A stretch of DNA of 64,000 nt from Dolosigranulum pigrum ATCC 51524 (GTDB lineage: Bacteria > Bacillota > Bacilli > Lactobacillales > Carnobacteriaceae_A): assembly GCF_000245815.1 (NCBI RefSeq), contig NZ_JH601103.1:124001-188000 (forward strand), given 5' to 3'. Below are positions 39,966 to 47,294 of this stretch, one piece after another. The notes beneath the pieces were generated by a model. It ran no database searches, had not been told where the DNA came from, and saw only the letters and a list, made by a program, of their open reading frames with translations. Position numbers and translations under genes: made by a program. How positions within the stretch are numbered: the first letter of the stretch is position 1; each line of letters opens with the position of its first letter.

Positions 39966-41021
39966 TTATCCTTTAAATATCCATACTTCTGGTTCATACA
40001 ACTTTAGAACTTTTTCGCACAATAGTGAAATAGCAAAACCTACACTAAAAGGTATAACTAACCATACAAATAGCATAATTAAAAAATTGATATTTGCTGA
40101 TTCAAGTGAAGCAATAGGTCCAACCAAGCCAACAAGCCCAAAACCAGCTGATTGAGATGTTCCGACAAGATTAAAAAGTGGTACTGTGACAGCACTTATT
40201 GCTGCTGTTATAATCATAGGAATACCAATAATTGGTTGGGTTAGAAAATTAGGCATCATCATTTTCATCCCACCCAGTGCAATAGCAATAGGAACTCCTT
40301 TTTTATTTCTATTCACTGTGCTAATTACTAATACAGCTGTAGTAGCAGCAATTCCCATAGAAGCTGCTGCTGCCGCCATACCGTCAAGTCCAATTGCTAG
40401 CCCGATTGCAACGGTAGAGATTGGACTAACAATAATAATCGCAAATGACATTGCAATTAATATACTCATTAATACTGGTTGCAATGTCGTAAAGCTGTTG
40501 ATTCCATTGCCGATAATTGTAGTGATTGAACCAACAATAGGTAACAACAACTTTCCGATGTAGCCAATTCCTCCACCTATTAATATGGGAAGAAAAATAA
40601 TTTTTACTGATCCCAGTTTATCTCCAATCAACAAAATTGCTCCTACAGCTAAGCTAGCTGTGATCATAATATTGATTAAATCCCCTATTCCTTGCAATTG
40701 GAAGATATACTGAGGGTCTCCATCTAGTCCCACATTTATATATTGCCAAGCACCAGATCCAATAAAAGCTGCTCCTCCAACTGTTAGCTGTTCCATAGGG
40801 TCCAATTTAAAATTTTTTGCAATCAAAAACCCAACCATAATAGCCGTTAAAAACTGAAACACTTGCACAACATGGAGTAAGTCCTGTGCTAGTACACTAT
40901 CAGGAAAAAGCCTGAAAATAGTCGCCAAAATAGCATTTGGAATAAGTGCTACAACTATTCCTGTAGCTGTTCCTCCTAATACATGGTTTAAAAATTGCTT
41001 AGCTGTTAATTTTTCTTCCAT
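39966..41021 (-). CDS. EIIC_2-family membrane protein without partner EIIA/EIIB
   Basis: About 351 residues with some ten hydrophobic segments, resembling the stand-alone PTS_EIIC_2 membrane family (NHVLGGTATGIVVALIPNAI, ALGGMKMMMPNFLTQPIIG). The best start is the ATG at 41021, eight bases after GGGAG; a GTG nine bases upstream is less likely. No EIIA or EIIB gene is near, so it may transport without phosphorylation. Its partner gene encodes a PanE-like reductase, which hints at a pantoate- or keto-acid-like cargo. This is inference from context. Confidence 0.75.
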   Translation of the reverse strand: MEEKLTAKQFLNHVLGGTATGIVVALIPNAILATIFRLFPDSVLAQDLLHVVQVFQFLTAIMVGFLIAKNFKLDPMEQLTVGGAAFIGSGAWQYINVGLDGDPQYIFQLQGIGDLINIMITASLAVGAILLIGDKLGSVKIIFLPILIGGGIGYIGKLLLPIVGSITTIIGNGINSFTTLQPVLMSILIAMSFAIIIVSPISTVAIGLAIGLDGMAAAAASMGIAATTAVLVISTVNRNKKGVPIAIALGGMKMMMPNFLTQPIIGIPMIITAAISAVTVPLFNLVGTSQSAGFGLVGLVGPIASLESANINFLIMLFVWLVIPFSVGFAISLLCEKVLKLYEPEVWIFKG

Positions 41022-41141
41022 TTCTATCACTCCCTTAGATAATTGGCTTGCTACTATATTATATCTCTAATAGTGAATTCCCGCACATGAAATGGCACTT
41101 ATCTAATATCTTATTTATTCTTTTATCATCTTTTTGTTAGT

Positions 41142-42050
41142 CTATGTCAAATGCGTCGATTTCTTGCACAAACCATTCTTCAAATACTTCGGCATTGATA
41201 TCGAGGCAGACGGTTGGTGCAAGTAGTTGTTTAGGTCAACGATGGTAGCGCCCGTGGTATACTGACCTTGAGTTTCGATAGTCACAAAGGTATCTACCGT
41301 TTGGAACATATCTGGGCGCACTAAGTACGCAATTGCGGTGGCATCATACATCGTTAGCCCTGAGTGAAACGTTCCACGATATGTCTTAAAGAGGGAGTAG
41401 AACATGTCCCCTATTTTATTCAAATGACGAATGTTTTCGCTGACTTCAGGTTGAATAATCGCTTTAATCCCGATATTCATCCCAACCATCGTGCGGGGGA
41501 TAGTCGAGTTAAACACAACTTGGGCTGCTTCTGGATCATATCCAATATTAAACTCGGTATAGACACCATAATTGCCCCGATCCGGGGTCCCGCCCATCAA
41601 GATGATTTCTTTAATATCTGATGCGACATCAGGGTATAGTTTCAACAACAAGGCAATGTTCGTCAGTGGCCCAATTGTAACAAGTGTAATTTCTCCAGGA
41701 TATTGCTTAATTAGCTGATACATGGCAACAACAGCAGGCGAATCTATCAGTAATGATTTATCTCCTGGTTGGAAGTCATAGCCAGCCATTCCTGTCTCGC
41801 CGTGAATACGACTGCCATCTCTTGATTGCCGGATAAGAGGCGTATTGGCCCCTTTTGCCACAGGGATATTTTTCCCATAAAATGTTAATAACTTCAGAAC
41901 ATTCTCGGTGACGTGATCAATATGGACATTCCCAGATACGGTAGTAATTAATTTAATATCAATGGCCTCAGAAAAAGCCGCCAGAGCAATCGCAACCGCA
42001 TCATCAATTCCTGGATCTGTATCTAAAATTATTTTTCGCTTATCAGACAT
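41142..42050 (-). CDS. Ribonucleoside hydrolase (IunH family), probable C-terminal frameshift
   Basis: Cleaves nucleosides to base and ribose. The calcium-binding motif ILDTDPGIDDAVAI is at the N-terminus, and LVTIGPLTNIALLL and ILMGGTPDRGNYGVYTEFNI follow. The frame reads through to a TAG at 41142 with an unusual basic tail. A shift of one base near 41215-41222 restores a family-like end, LDINAEVFEEWFVQEIDAF, closing at a TAA at 41137. So the last 28 or so residues appear to be frameshifted, by mutation or sequencing error. The catalytic part is intact. The start follows GGAGAAGG. Confidence 0.88.
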   Translation of the reverse strand: MSDKRKIILDTDPGIDDAVAIALAAFSEAIDIKLITTVSGNVHIDHVTENVLKLLTFYGKNIPVAKGANTPLIRQSRDGSRIHGETGMAGYDFQPGDKSLLIDSPAVVAMYQLIKQYPGEITLVTIGPLTNIALLLKLYPDVASDIKEIILMGGTPDRGNYGVYTEFNIGYDPEAAQVVFNSTIPRTMVGMNIGIKAIIQPEVSENIRHLNKIGDMFYSLFKTYRGTFHSGLTMYDATAIAYLVRPDMFQTVDTFVTIETQGQYTTGATIVDLNNYLHQPSASISMPKYLKNGLCKKSTHLT

Positions 42051-42142
42051 GTCATACCTTCTCCTTATTCGTTTTTCTATCCAAGCAACTTATATGTATT
42101 TTACCGAAAATAACAGTTTGTCGCGAATAGTTTGAAATTCTA

Positions 42143-42191
42143 TATAAAAATAACAGGAAATGCCTCGTACGAAGACTGAGACACTTCCTGC
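42143..42191 (-). terminator. Terminator of the zinc transporter operon
   Basis: A long stem with two mismatches (CAGGAAgTGtCTC with GAGgCAtTTCCTG on the minus strand) followed by ATTTTTATA. Confidence 0.82.
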
Positions 42192-42210
42192 TTATTAGAA
42201 TGAATTGATT

Positions 42211-43014
42211 TTATCTTTGGACTGCCTTGACCATAGAGACTAAGGCAAAAATCGTAATAAAAATTAACGTAATTGTTGCGCCGGGTGGGGTCCCCCAATT
42301 ATATGAAGTAATTAGCCCGCTAATAGTCCCTATTAAGGCAATTAGAATTCCGATTCCAATGACGCCACTGAAGCTCTTGGCTAAGCGCATCGAAATGGCT
42401 GCTGGCAAGATTAAGATAGCTGCTACTAGTAACGCACCCATGATTGGCATAATAATTGCAATCGTCACTCCTGTTAAAATATTGAACAAAATAGACATGC
42501 GCTGCACCGGTAAACCTAATGTATAAGCTATTTCTTCATCAAAGGTGAGCACATACATGGGCTTGCGGAAAATAATATACAAGGCAAAAATCACAGCAGT
42601 CAATCCTGTTAACATCCAAACTTGTGAGCGACTAATGGTTACAATCGAGCCAAATAAGAACGTGTTAATATTGACCGAAGCACTTCCTTCTGAGAGACCA
42701 ATTAATACGAGCGCAATCGCCATCCCACCTGACATGAGCATCGCAATCGATATTTCGGAATATGAGCGATAAACTGAACGCAAGTATTCCAACAATATAG
42801 CGACAGCTACGACAACTCCGATGTTAACGAATGTCGGATTAATGCCGATCAATAGTCCTAAAGCAACACCGGCTAGAGAAACGTGCGAGAGCGTATCAGC
42901 CATCAATGATTGACGCCGCAAGATCAGGAATAAACCAAGTATGGGGGCAATCAGTGAAATTAAGAAGGCTGCTTGGAAAGCTCTTTGCATGAATCCATAG
43001 AAAAACATCTCCAC
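42211..43014 (-). CDS. adcB: Zinc ABC transporter permease
   Basis: Membrane subunit of the high-affinity zinc importer, up to 267 residues with about eight helices. It matches the ZnuB/AdcB family: LRRQSLMADTLSHVSLAGVALG, and GLPVQRMSILFNILTGVTI. The frame overlaps the end of adcC by about 50 bases in another frame. Candidate starts are GTG 43014, ATG 43008 and ATG 42990. AAAGGAAG lies upstream of the GTG. Translational coupling to adcC is likely. Confidence 0.93.
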   Translation of the reverse strand: MEMFFYGFMQRAFQAAFLISLIAPILGLFLILRRQSLMADTLSHVSLAGVALGLLIGINPTFVNIGVVVAVAILLEYLRSVYRSYSEISIAMLMSGGMAIALVLIGLSEGSASVNINTFLFGSIVTISRSQVWMLTGLTAVIFALYIIFRKPMYVLTFDEEIAYTLGLPVQRMSILFNILTGVTIAIIMPIMGALLVAAILILPAAISMRLAKSFSGVIGIGILIALIGTISGLITSYNWGTPPGATITLIFITIFALVSMVKAVQR

Positions 43015-43667
43015 GGTGAATCTTCCTTTCTAACCAGCTCGACATGTTTGTCGGCGTAATATTTCAAGTCATCGTAATCATGCGTCACCATTAGGATCGC
43101 TTTATTATGGTAAGTGGCATTATGTCTAAGCAGTTCATAGAATTGTTGGCGGGAAGTCTTATCCATCCCGGCAGTCGGTTCATCCAATACGAAGATATCC
43201 GGATCAGTGGCAAATGTGCGCGCTAGTGAGATCCGTTGCTTCTGCCCACCAGATAGTTCGCCAATTTTTTTATGGCGCTGATCCCACATGCCGACTGATT
43301 CCAAGGCCCGTTGAACATGTTCATGATCATCCTCATCTAAGCGGCTAAACCAGCGACCATGTGGGTAACGTCCCGACTTAACCAATTCCAAAACTGTACT
43401 TGGGAAACCAACATTGAAGGAAGCGACTTGTTGGGGAACATAGCCAACGACCATCTCTTGCCCATGAATATTTTGTTTGGCAATCGTCACATTTCCTTTA
43501 TGAGGTTGCAAGAGTCCTAAGATATTGCGAAGTAAAGTTGTCTTCGCAGCTCCGTTCTCTCCGGTCAAGATTAAAAAGTCACCGGGTTCCACCTTGAAGG
43601 AGATATTCTCCAAGACGGGTTCATCATCATATTGAAAGGCTAAGTCCTTCACATCAATATACGTCAT
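42960..43667 (-). CDS. adcC: Zinc ABC transporter ATPase
   Basis: ATP-binding subunit of the zinc importer, 235 residues. Walker A reads GENGAAKTT, the atypical Ala form that I recall as normal in streptococcal AdcC. Q-loop YVPQQVASFNVGFPST, signature LSGGQKQR, Walker B IFVLDEPTAGMD and switch His in MVTHD are all present. The C-terminal VRKEDSPWRCF is also AdcC-like. Between adcA and adcB, which supply the lipoprotein and permease. Confidence 0.96.
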   Translation of the reverse strand: MTYIDVKDLAFQYDDEPVLENISFKVEPGDFLILTGENGAAKTTLLRNILGLLQPHKGNVTIAKQNIHGQEMVVGYVPQQVASFNVGFPSTVLELVKSGRYPHGRWFSRLDEDDHEHVQRALESVGMWDQRHKKIGELSGGQKQRISLARTFATDPDIFVLDEPTAGMDKTSRQQFYELLRHNATYHNKAILMVTHDYDDLKYYADKHVELVRKEDSPWRCFSMDSCKELSKQPS

Positions 43668-43745
43668 TGCTGTTTCCTTTCTTCTCTATAGCATGATTGC
43701 TAGTCCTACCTTGTCAGCTCAGTCAAGGGGTGGTAAAAGCAGTGG

Positions 43746-45014
43746 TTATCGGATACTTAATTTCAGTTGTTCCAGGTTTTGTTTCATGGCATCAAGGTAA
43801 CTGTCTGCCTGATCAGACAAGACCTCTAAGTCAAAGAGTTGAGCAACTTCTGTCCCGGTCTCTTCAGCAACCGTTTGTGCGATACTAGAGTCTGCTCCTT
43901 GTTGATAATAAATAACCGGCACATCATATTCTTCAACAATGCGACCCACTTCAGCGATTCGTGACGGGCTCGGTTCGACTTCTGTAGAAAGTCCTCCGAT
44001 AGCAATTTGGTTCAAGTTGTATCGCTGAGCAAAGTGCCCGAATGCTTCATGTTGGACGACAAAATTTCGGTGTTCGGCATCTTTGAGTGTCTCTTCATAT
44101 TCTTCGTGCAAGGCTTGCAGTTGTGCTTTAAAATCTTGCGCATTCTGTTCGTATATATCTTCACCTGCTGGATCAGCTTCAATGAATGCATCTTTAATCA
44201 CATCCACTTGCTCTTGCGCATACACTAAATCTAACCAAGTATGCGGATCTACCGCTTCGTGATCATCCACGTGTAACTGAATCTTCTCTTCAGCAACATG
44301 CTCTCCAGTCGCATCATGCACCTCAACATCAATTGTGGCTCCATCTTCAGTGACTGTGTATTCGAATGATTCATCAGAAGTGGTCGTTACTTCGTCAACA
44401 ACATCTCCATTGACGGTTACTTTCCAGTGGAGTTCCTGTGCATCTATGGCTGTACTTTCATATTTAAGTGTGGCTGTATCCCCAGTATGGTAGTGTCCTT
44501 GTACTCCAACAATACCTGATTCACCTTGAGCAACCTCGCCATGTGCATGGTCGTGGTCTTCATGATCGTGGTGATGTTCATCTTCGCCATGTGCGTGGTC
44601 ATCTTCCTCATGGTCATGACGCTCATGCAAATCAATGCCATCTGCTGCTCGTGCCACTGTTAAATCAGGATTCTCAACTGATTCTAGAAGCGATGGCACC
44701 CAGAATTCCATCTCTTCACTACTATAGACAAAAACGTCTGCCTCTGAAACTTTAGCCACATCTTGTGCGCTGGGTTCAAATGTATGCGCATCTTCACCTG
44801 CATCCAACATCATCTGCACATTAGCTCGGTCGCCACCCACTTCTCGAGCGAATTCATACATCGGATAAAAAGTCGTCATCACTTCAATTGGCTCGTCACC
44901 GGTTGTCTCTGGGGTACTTGCTACCTCACCATTATCTTGCTCGCCAGTTCCACAGGCAACTAATGTTAATCCCAAGACACCGCTTATACAGTACTTCATC
45001 CATTGTTTTAACAT
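43746..45014 (-). CDS. adcA: Zinc-binding lipoprotein with His-rich loop and inserted Ig-like domain
   Basis: Surface receptor of the zinc importer, 422 residues. A signal peptide with lipobox LVAC (Cys21) is followed by the cluster A-I SBP fold. Zinc ligands are expected at His77 (EDAHTFEPS), His258 (VDPHTW), His in VVQHEAFGHF, and a C-terminal acidic residue. A His/Asp/Glu-rich loop spans about residues 130-158. Between it and His258, residues about 168-250 form an extra beta-rich module (LHWKVTVNGDVVDEVTTT, SFEYTVTEDGATIDVEVHD) that looks like an immunoglobulin or PKD fold and is not in classical AdcA. The C-terminal ZinT domain of streptococcal AdcA is absent. Followed by adcC and adcB. 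Confidence 0.94.
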   Translation of the reverse strand: MLKQWMKYCISGVLGLTLVACGTGEQDNGEVASTPETTGDEPIEVMTTFYPMYEFAREVGGDRANVQMMLDAGEDAHTFEPSAQDVAKVSEADVFVYSSEEMEFWVPSLLESVENPDLTVARAADGIDLHERHDHEEDDHAHGEDEHHHDHEDHDHAHGEVAQGESGIVGVQGHYHTGDTATLKYESTAIDAQELHWKVTVNGDVVDEVTTTSDESFEYTVTEDGATIDVEVHDATGEHVAEEKIQLHVDDHEAVDPHTWLDLVYAQEQVDVIKDAFIEADPAGEDIYEQNAQDFKAQLQALHEEYEETLKDAEHRNFVVQHEAFGHFAQRYNLNQIAIGGLSTEVEPSPSRIAEVGRIVEEYDVPVIYYQQGADSSIAQTVAEETGTEVAQLFDLEVLSDQADSYLDAMKQNLEQLKLSIR

Positions 45015-45068
45015 CCTATCGCTTCCTTTCTAATCTAATTATTTTAATTTTTAATTTAGTATAACTAC

Positions 45069-45089
45069 AGATAGTATCCATTACGATTT
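45069..45089 (-). promoter_or_regulatory. Zur-like operator before adcA
   Basis: The 21-base minus-strand segment starts AAATCGTAAT and ends ATACTATCT. It matches the Bacillus Zur box (AAATCGTAATnATTACGATTT as I recall it) at 16 of 20 defined positions, with a perfect left half. It lies about 17 bases upstream of a -10-like TATACT (near 45058), so binding would block the promoter. No AdcR-type palindrome was seen. Confidence 0.6.
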
Positions 45090-45150
45090 ACTATTTTAAG
45101 CAAAATACAGTTGAATGTCAAGCCATATTCCACTATCTTCCCCACAATAA

Positions 45151-45181
45151 CAAAAAACCACCTACCATATCGGCAGATGGC
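45151..45181 (-). terminator. Terminator after veg
   Basis: A 10-bp stem GCCATCTGCC/GGTAGGTGGT (with GU pairs) followed by TTTTTTG. Confidence 0.85.
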
Positions 45182-45187
45182 TTATAT

Positions 45188-45475
45188 TTACGCTTCTTCT
45201 TGCGTGTTGTCACTATGATCAGAATCATCTTCTTCATCTAAGAAGGTAATATCAACAATTCCAGTCAGAACATCGGTATAGCTAAAGGACAACCTTTCAT
45301 ACTCCACTTCATCATTCAACTCAATAATAAAGATGGCTGGATACGTATCTTTCAAAACACCGCGACGTTCTCTTGTTTTCTTACGGCCTTTATCGACAAC
45401 AAGTTCAATGCGTTGACCAATTTTTTTCTCGAGTTGTGCTTTAATATCATCGATTGTCTCTAGTGTGTCTGTCAT
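45188..45475 (-). CDS. veg: Veg family protein
   Basis: A small cytoplasmic protein of 95 residues. The Veg core is clear: IDDIKAQLEKKIGQRIELVVDKGRKKTRERRGVL split across the first half, then TYPAIFIIEL and ERLSFSYTDVLTG. In B. subtilis Veg stimulates biofilm formation by acting against SinR, but the conserved role is unknown. The ATG at 45475 follows GAGGAG by eight bases; a TTG 18 bases upstream is part of the leader. The acidic tail DEEDDSDHSDNTQEEA is an extension. Monocistronic. Confidence 0.92.
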   Translation of the reverse strand: MTDTLETIDDIKAQLEKKIGQRIELVVDKGRKKTRERRGVLKDTYPAIFIIELNDEVEYERLSFSYTDVLTGIVDITFLDEEDDSDHSDNTQEEA

Positions 45476-45573
45476 CGTAAATTCTCCTCGCAAAGATTCT
45501 ACTATTATTATATCATAAATCTTCTAAAATTAAAAGTATATGAGAATATCTCTTTTGATTCCTTAGCACTTCC

Positions 45574-46272
45574 CTATTCAATCAACTCGAAAAAATAATC
45601 CGCATCTAAGATTTCTATTTGTTTACGTCCATAATTGATCCGCTCTTCTTCCGTTAGGCGCTTAATGACTTTCCCCGCGGTTTCACGCGTTGTACCTGCC
45701 ACTTCAGCTAGTTGGATAATCGTTAATGGATACGGAATAATCACATGTTGATCTTTCATATGCCCCATATCTAACATCCACAGCGCTAACATCTGTTCTA
45801 CCCGCTCTGTCGCACTGGAGATCGTCACTGCTCGTACTCGCTTCTCATGATACAACAAGACCTGTGACAATTCTTTATACATCTCCAACAGTATAGCTGG
45901 ACTTGAGCGAACAATCGCTTCAAACTCATCTACCGGCAGCATCAACATCATCGCCGTCGTCTCAGCCTCAGCACTGGCTGTATAGACATCATCGCCGAAT
46001 ACCTCACCATACGGAAAAAAATCATTCGTTGTGATAAAATCCGCGTAGATACTCTCGCCATTATAACTGCGACTCTCCAGCTTAATCAGCCCATTTAGTA
46101 CAAAATAATAATAATTCTTCGGATCCTGCTCATAAAATAGCATCTGCCCCTTATCGTATTGGCGAATAATGGACATATTTTTGATCTGAGCGACCGCTTC
46201 CGCTGAGAATTTCTTAAAAAACGGCCGTTCGTCTAATCCCTCCATAAATAACTCGATATCTCTATTTACCAT
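45574..46272 (-). CDS. Crp/Fnr-family transcriptional regulator, ArcR-like
   Basis: About 232 residues from the ATG at 46272. An N-terminal cyclic-nucleotide-binding fold (residues about 15-120, with the roll GQMLFYEQDPKNYYYFVLNG and ADFITTNDFFPYGEVF) is followed by a winged helix (LTIIQLAEVAGTTRETAGKV). No N-terminal Fnr cysteine cluster is visible in this start; the 27 residues of the longer frame carry two cysteines but lack a ribosome site. ArcR- and Flp-type regulators activate arginine deiminase operons. The location at the end of the arc locus and a Crp-like box before arcA support that role. Ribosome site is weak. Confidence 0.82.
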   Translation of the reverse strand: MVNRDIELFMEGLDERPFFKKFSAEAVAQIKNMSIIRQYDKGQMLFYEQDPKNYYYFVLNGLIKLESRSYNGESIYADFITTNDFFPYGEVFGDDVYTASAEAETTAMMLMLPVDEFEAIVRSSPAILLEMYKELSQVLLYHEKRVRAVTISSATERVEQMLALWMLDMGHMKDQHVIIPYPLTIIQLAEVAGTTRETAGKVIKRLTEEERINYGRKQIEILDADYFFELIE

Positions 46273-46284
46273 CGTGATAAATCC

Positions 46285-46302
46285 CCACACTATCCGTTGA
46301 TT
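46285..46302. repeat. 18-bp direct repeat, copy 1
   Basis: CCACACTATCCGTTGATT occurs here, upstream of the Crp/Fnr gene start, and again at 47277-47294 in the last codons of the ArgRS-like gene. The two copies bracket the B3/4 gene. Confidence 0.8.
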
Positions 46303-46432
46303 ATCTGCTATAAATTTACCCGCATACGAAAACTCATCTCTAAAGCAACACACCCGCTTAGCGTCACTAAGACAAACAACACCTAGAGTAAGTATCGTTA
46401 TACTTTGGCGGAATGACTTTGGTTAATATAGC

Positions 46433-47152
46433 CTATGTGTCTAGTTGTGCGCTTGGTTGGTCTTTAGTCAGCTGATACGTCTGTGCTGGCACACCAAAAT
46501 AGTCCTCACAACGTTCTCTCAACGTTTGCAGCGCCTCCTCTGCACGTTCTCGCTGATCGTGTTGCACCGTTTCAATCACTAAAATCGCATGCGTCGTCTC
46601 CGGGGTAAGCATCGTTCGCTCTGCTTCACGCCAATTCAAACACCGACAGATTGCTCCCGATTCATCATAGTAAATCATTTCACCTTCAAGCGCTGGTGAG
46701 TCCTCATCTTCTCCTAATGGTCGAAACGCTTCTCCGCCTTGCGCTGTACCTAAATGCATATCCCCATCAATAGCGTCCACTGTTTCCCCACCACAAGGAA
46801 TACCATATTCAATTGATACACTATTATAAATATCAACTAACGGGTTAATCGAACGAAAACTGTGTCCCTTGCTGGCGCGCTTCAAAAGTGCTTCAATCGA
46901 AGAACGAGCTCCTTTTTTCGTTTTGAATTGTTTAAATGCTTCTCGCCACACTGCAATAACTTCATTATGACTGAATGTTTCTTCAGTAAAAAATTGCTCT
47001 GCTTTCTCTACTGCTTGATTAAGAAGTTGCTCAAATCGCTCGATATCGCCCTCTGTTTTATGATTATCTATCCCCGTCAGTTCCATCACATAAATCGCTC
47101 CTTCTGGGAATAATTCCCAAAATGACTGATCCACGATTACTTGTTTGCTCAT
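46433..47152 (-). CDS. Stand-alone B3/4 domain protein (PheRS editing-domain fold)
   Basis: About 239 residues. The B3/4 family pattern is visible: FKQFKTKKGARSSIEALLKRA near residue 80, INPLVDIYNSVSIEYGIPCGG near residue 105, and MIYYDESGAICRCLNWREAERTM near residue 160. B3/4 is the fold used by phenylalanyl-tRNA synthetase to hydrolyse misacylated tRNA. Free-standing versions are common in Firmicutes, but their substrate is unproven. The ATG at 47152 or a GTG at 47161 could start it. It lies between the ArgRS-like gene and the Crp/Fnr gene, bracketed by an 18-bp repeat. Confidence 0.85.
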   Translation of the reverse strand: MSKQVIVDQSFWELFPEGAIYVMELTGIDNHKTEGDIERFEQLLNQAVEKAEQFFTEETFSHNEVIAVWREAFKQFKTKKGARSSIEALLKRASKGHSFRSINPLVDIYNSVSIEYGIPCGGETVDAIDGDMHLGTAQGGEAFRPLGEDEDSPALEGEMIYYDESGAICRCLNWREAERTMLTPETTHAILVIETVQHDQRERAEEALQTLRERCEDYFGVPAQTYQLTKDQPSAQLDT

Positions 47153-47276
47153 CAAAATCACTTCGCTTTCTTATTCATACGATACTATACAATCTTTTTT
47201 CGTCCATAACCAAAATAGCTGCCAACTTTCTCCGCTACCACTCTTGTTGTTACCGCCATGTCGCTGGCTTGATAGG

Positions 47277-47294
47277 CCACACTATCCGTTGATT
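47277..47294. repeat. 18-bp direct repeat, copy 2
   Basis: Same 18 bases as 46285-46302. It covers the stop codon end of the ArgRS-like gene. Confidence 0.8.

Noticed and set aside
40186..40563. A hydrophobic plus-strand frame opposite the EIIC-like gene
   Set aside because: Antisense of a membrane protein gene often yields such a pseudo-membrane frame; no ribosome site.
42960..43014. Suspected frameshift between adcC and adcB because of a 55-base overlap
   Set aside because: The AdcC C-terminus (SPWRCF) is complete as in streptococci, and adcB has several good internal starts; an overlap with coupling is enough.
43542..43572. Defective Walker A (GENGAAKTT) in AdcC
   Set aside because: The Ala variant is, as I recall, normal for AdcC of Lactobacillales, so it is not evidence of inactivation.
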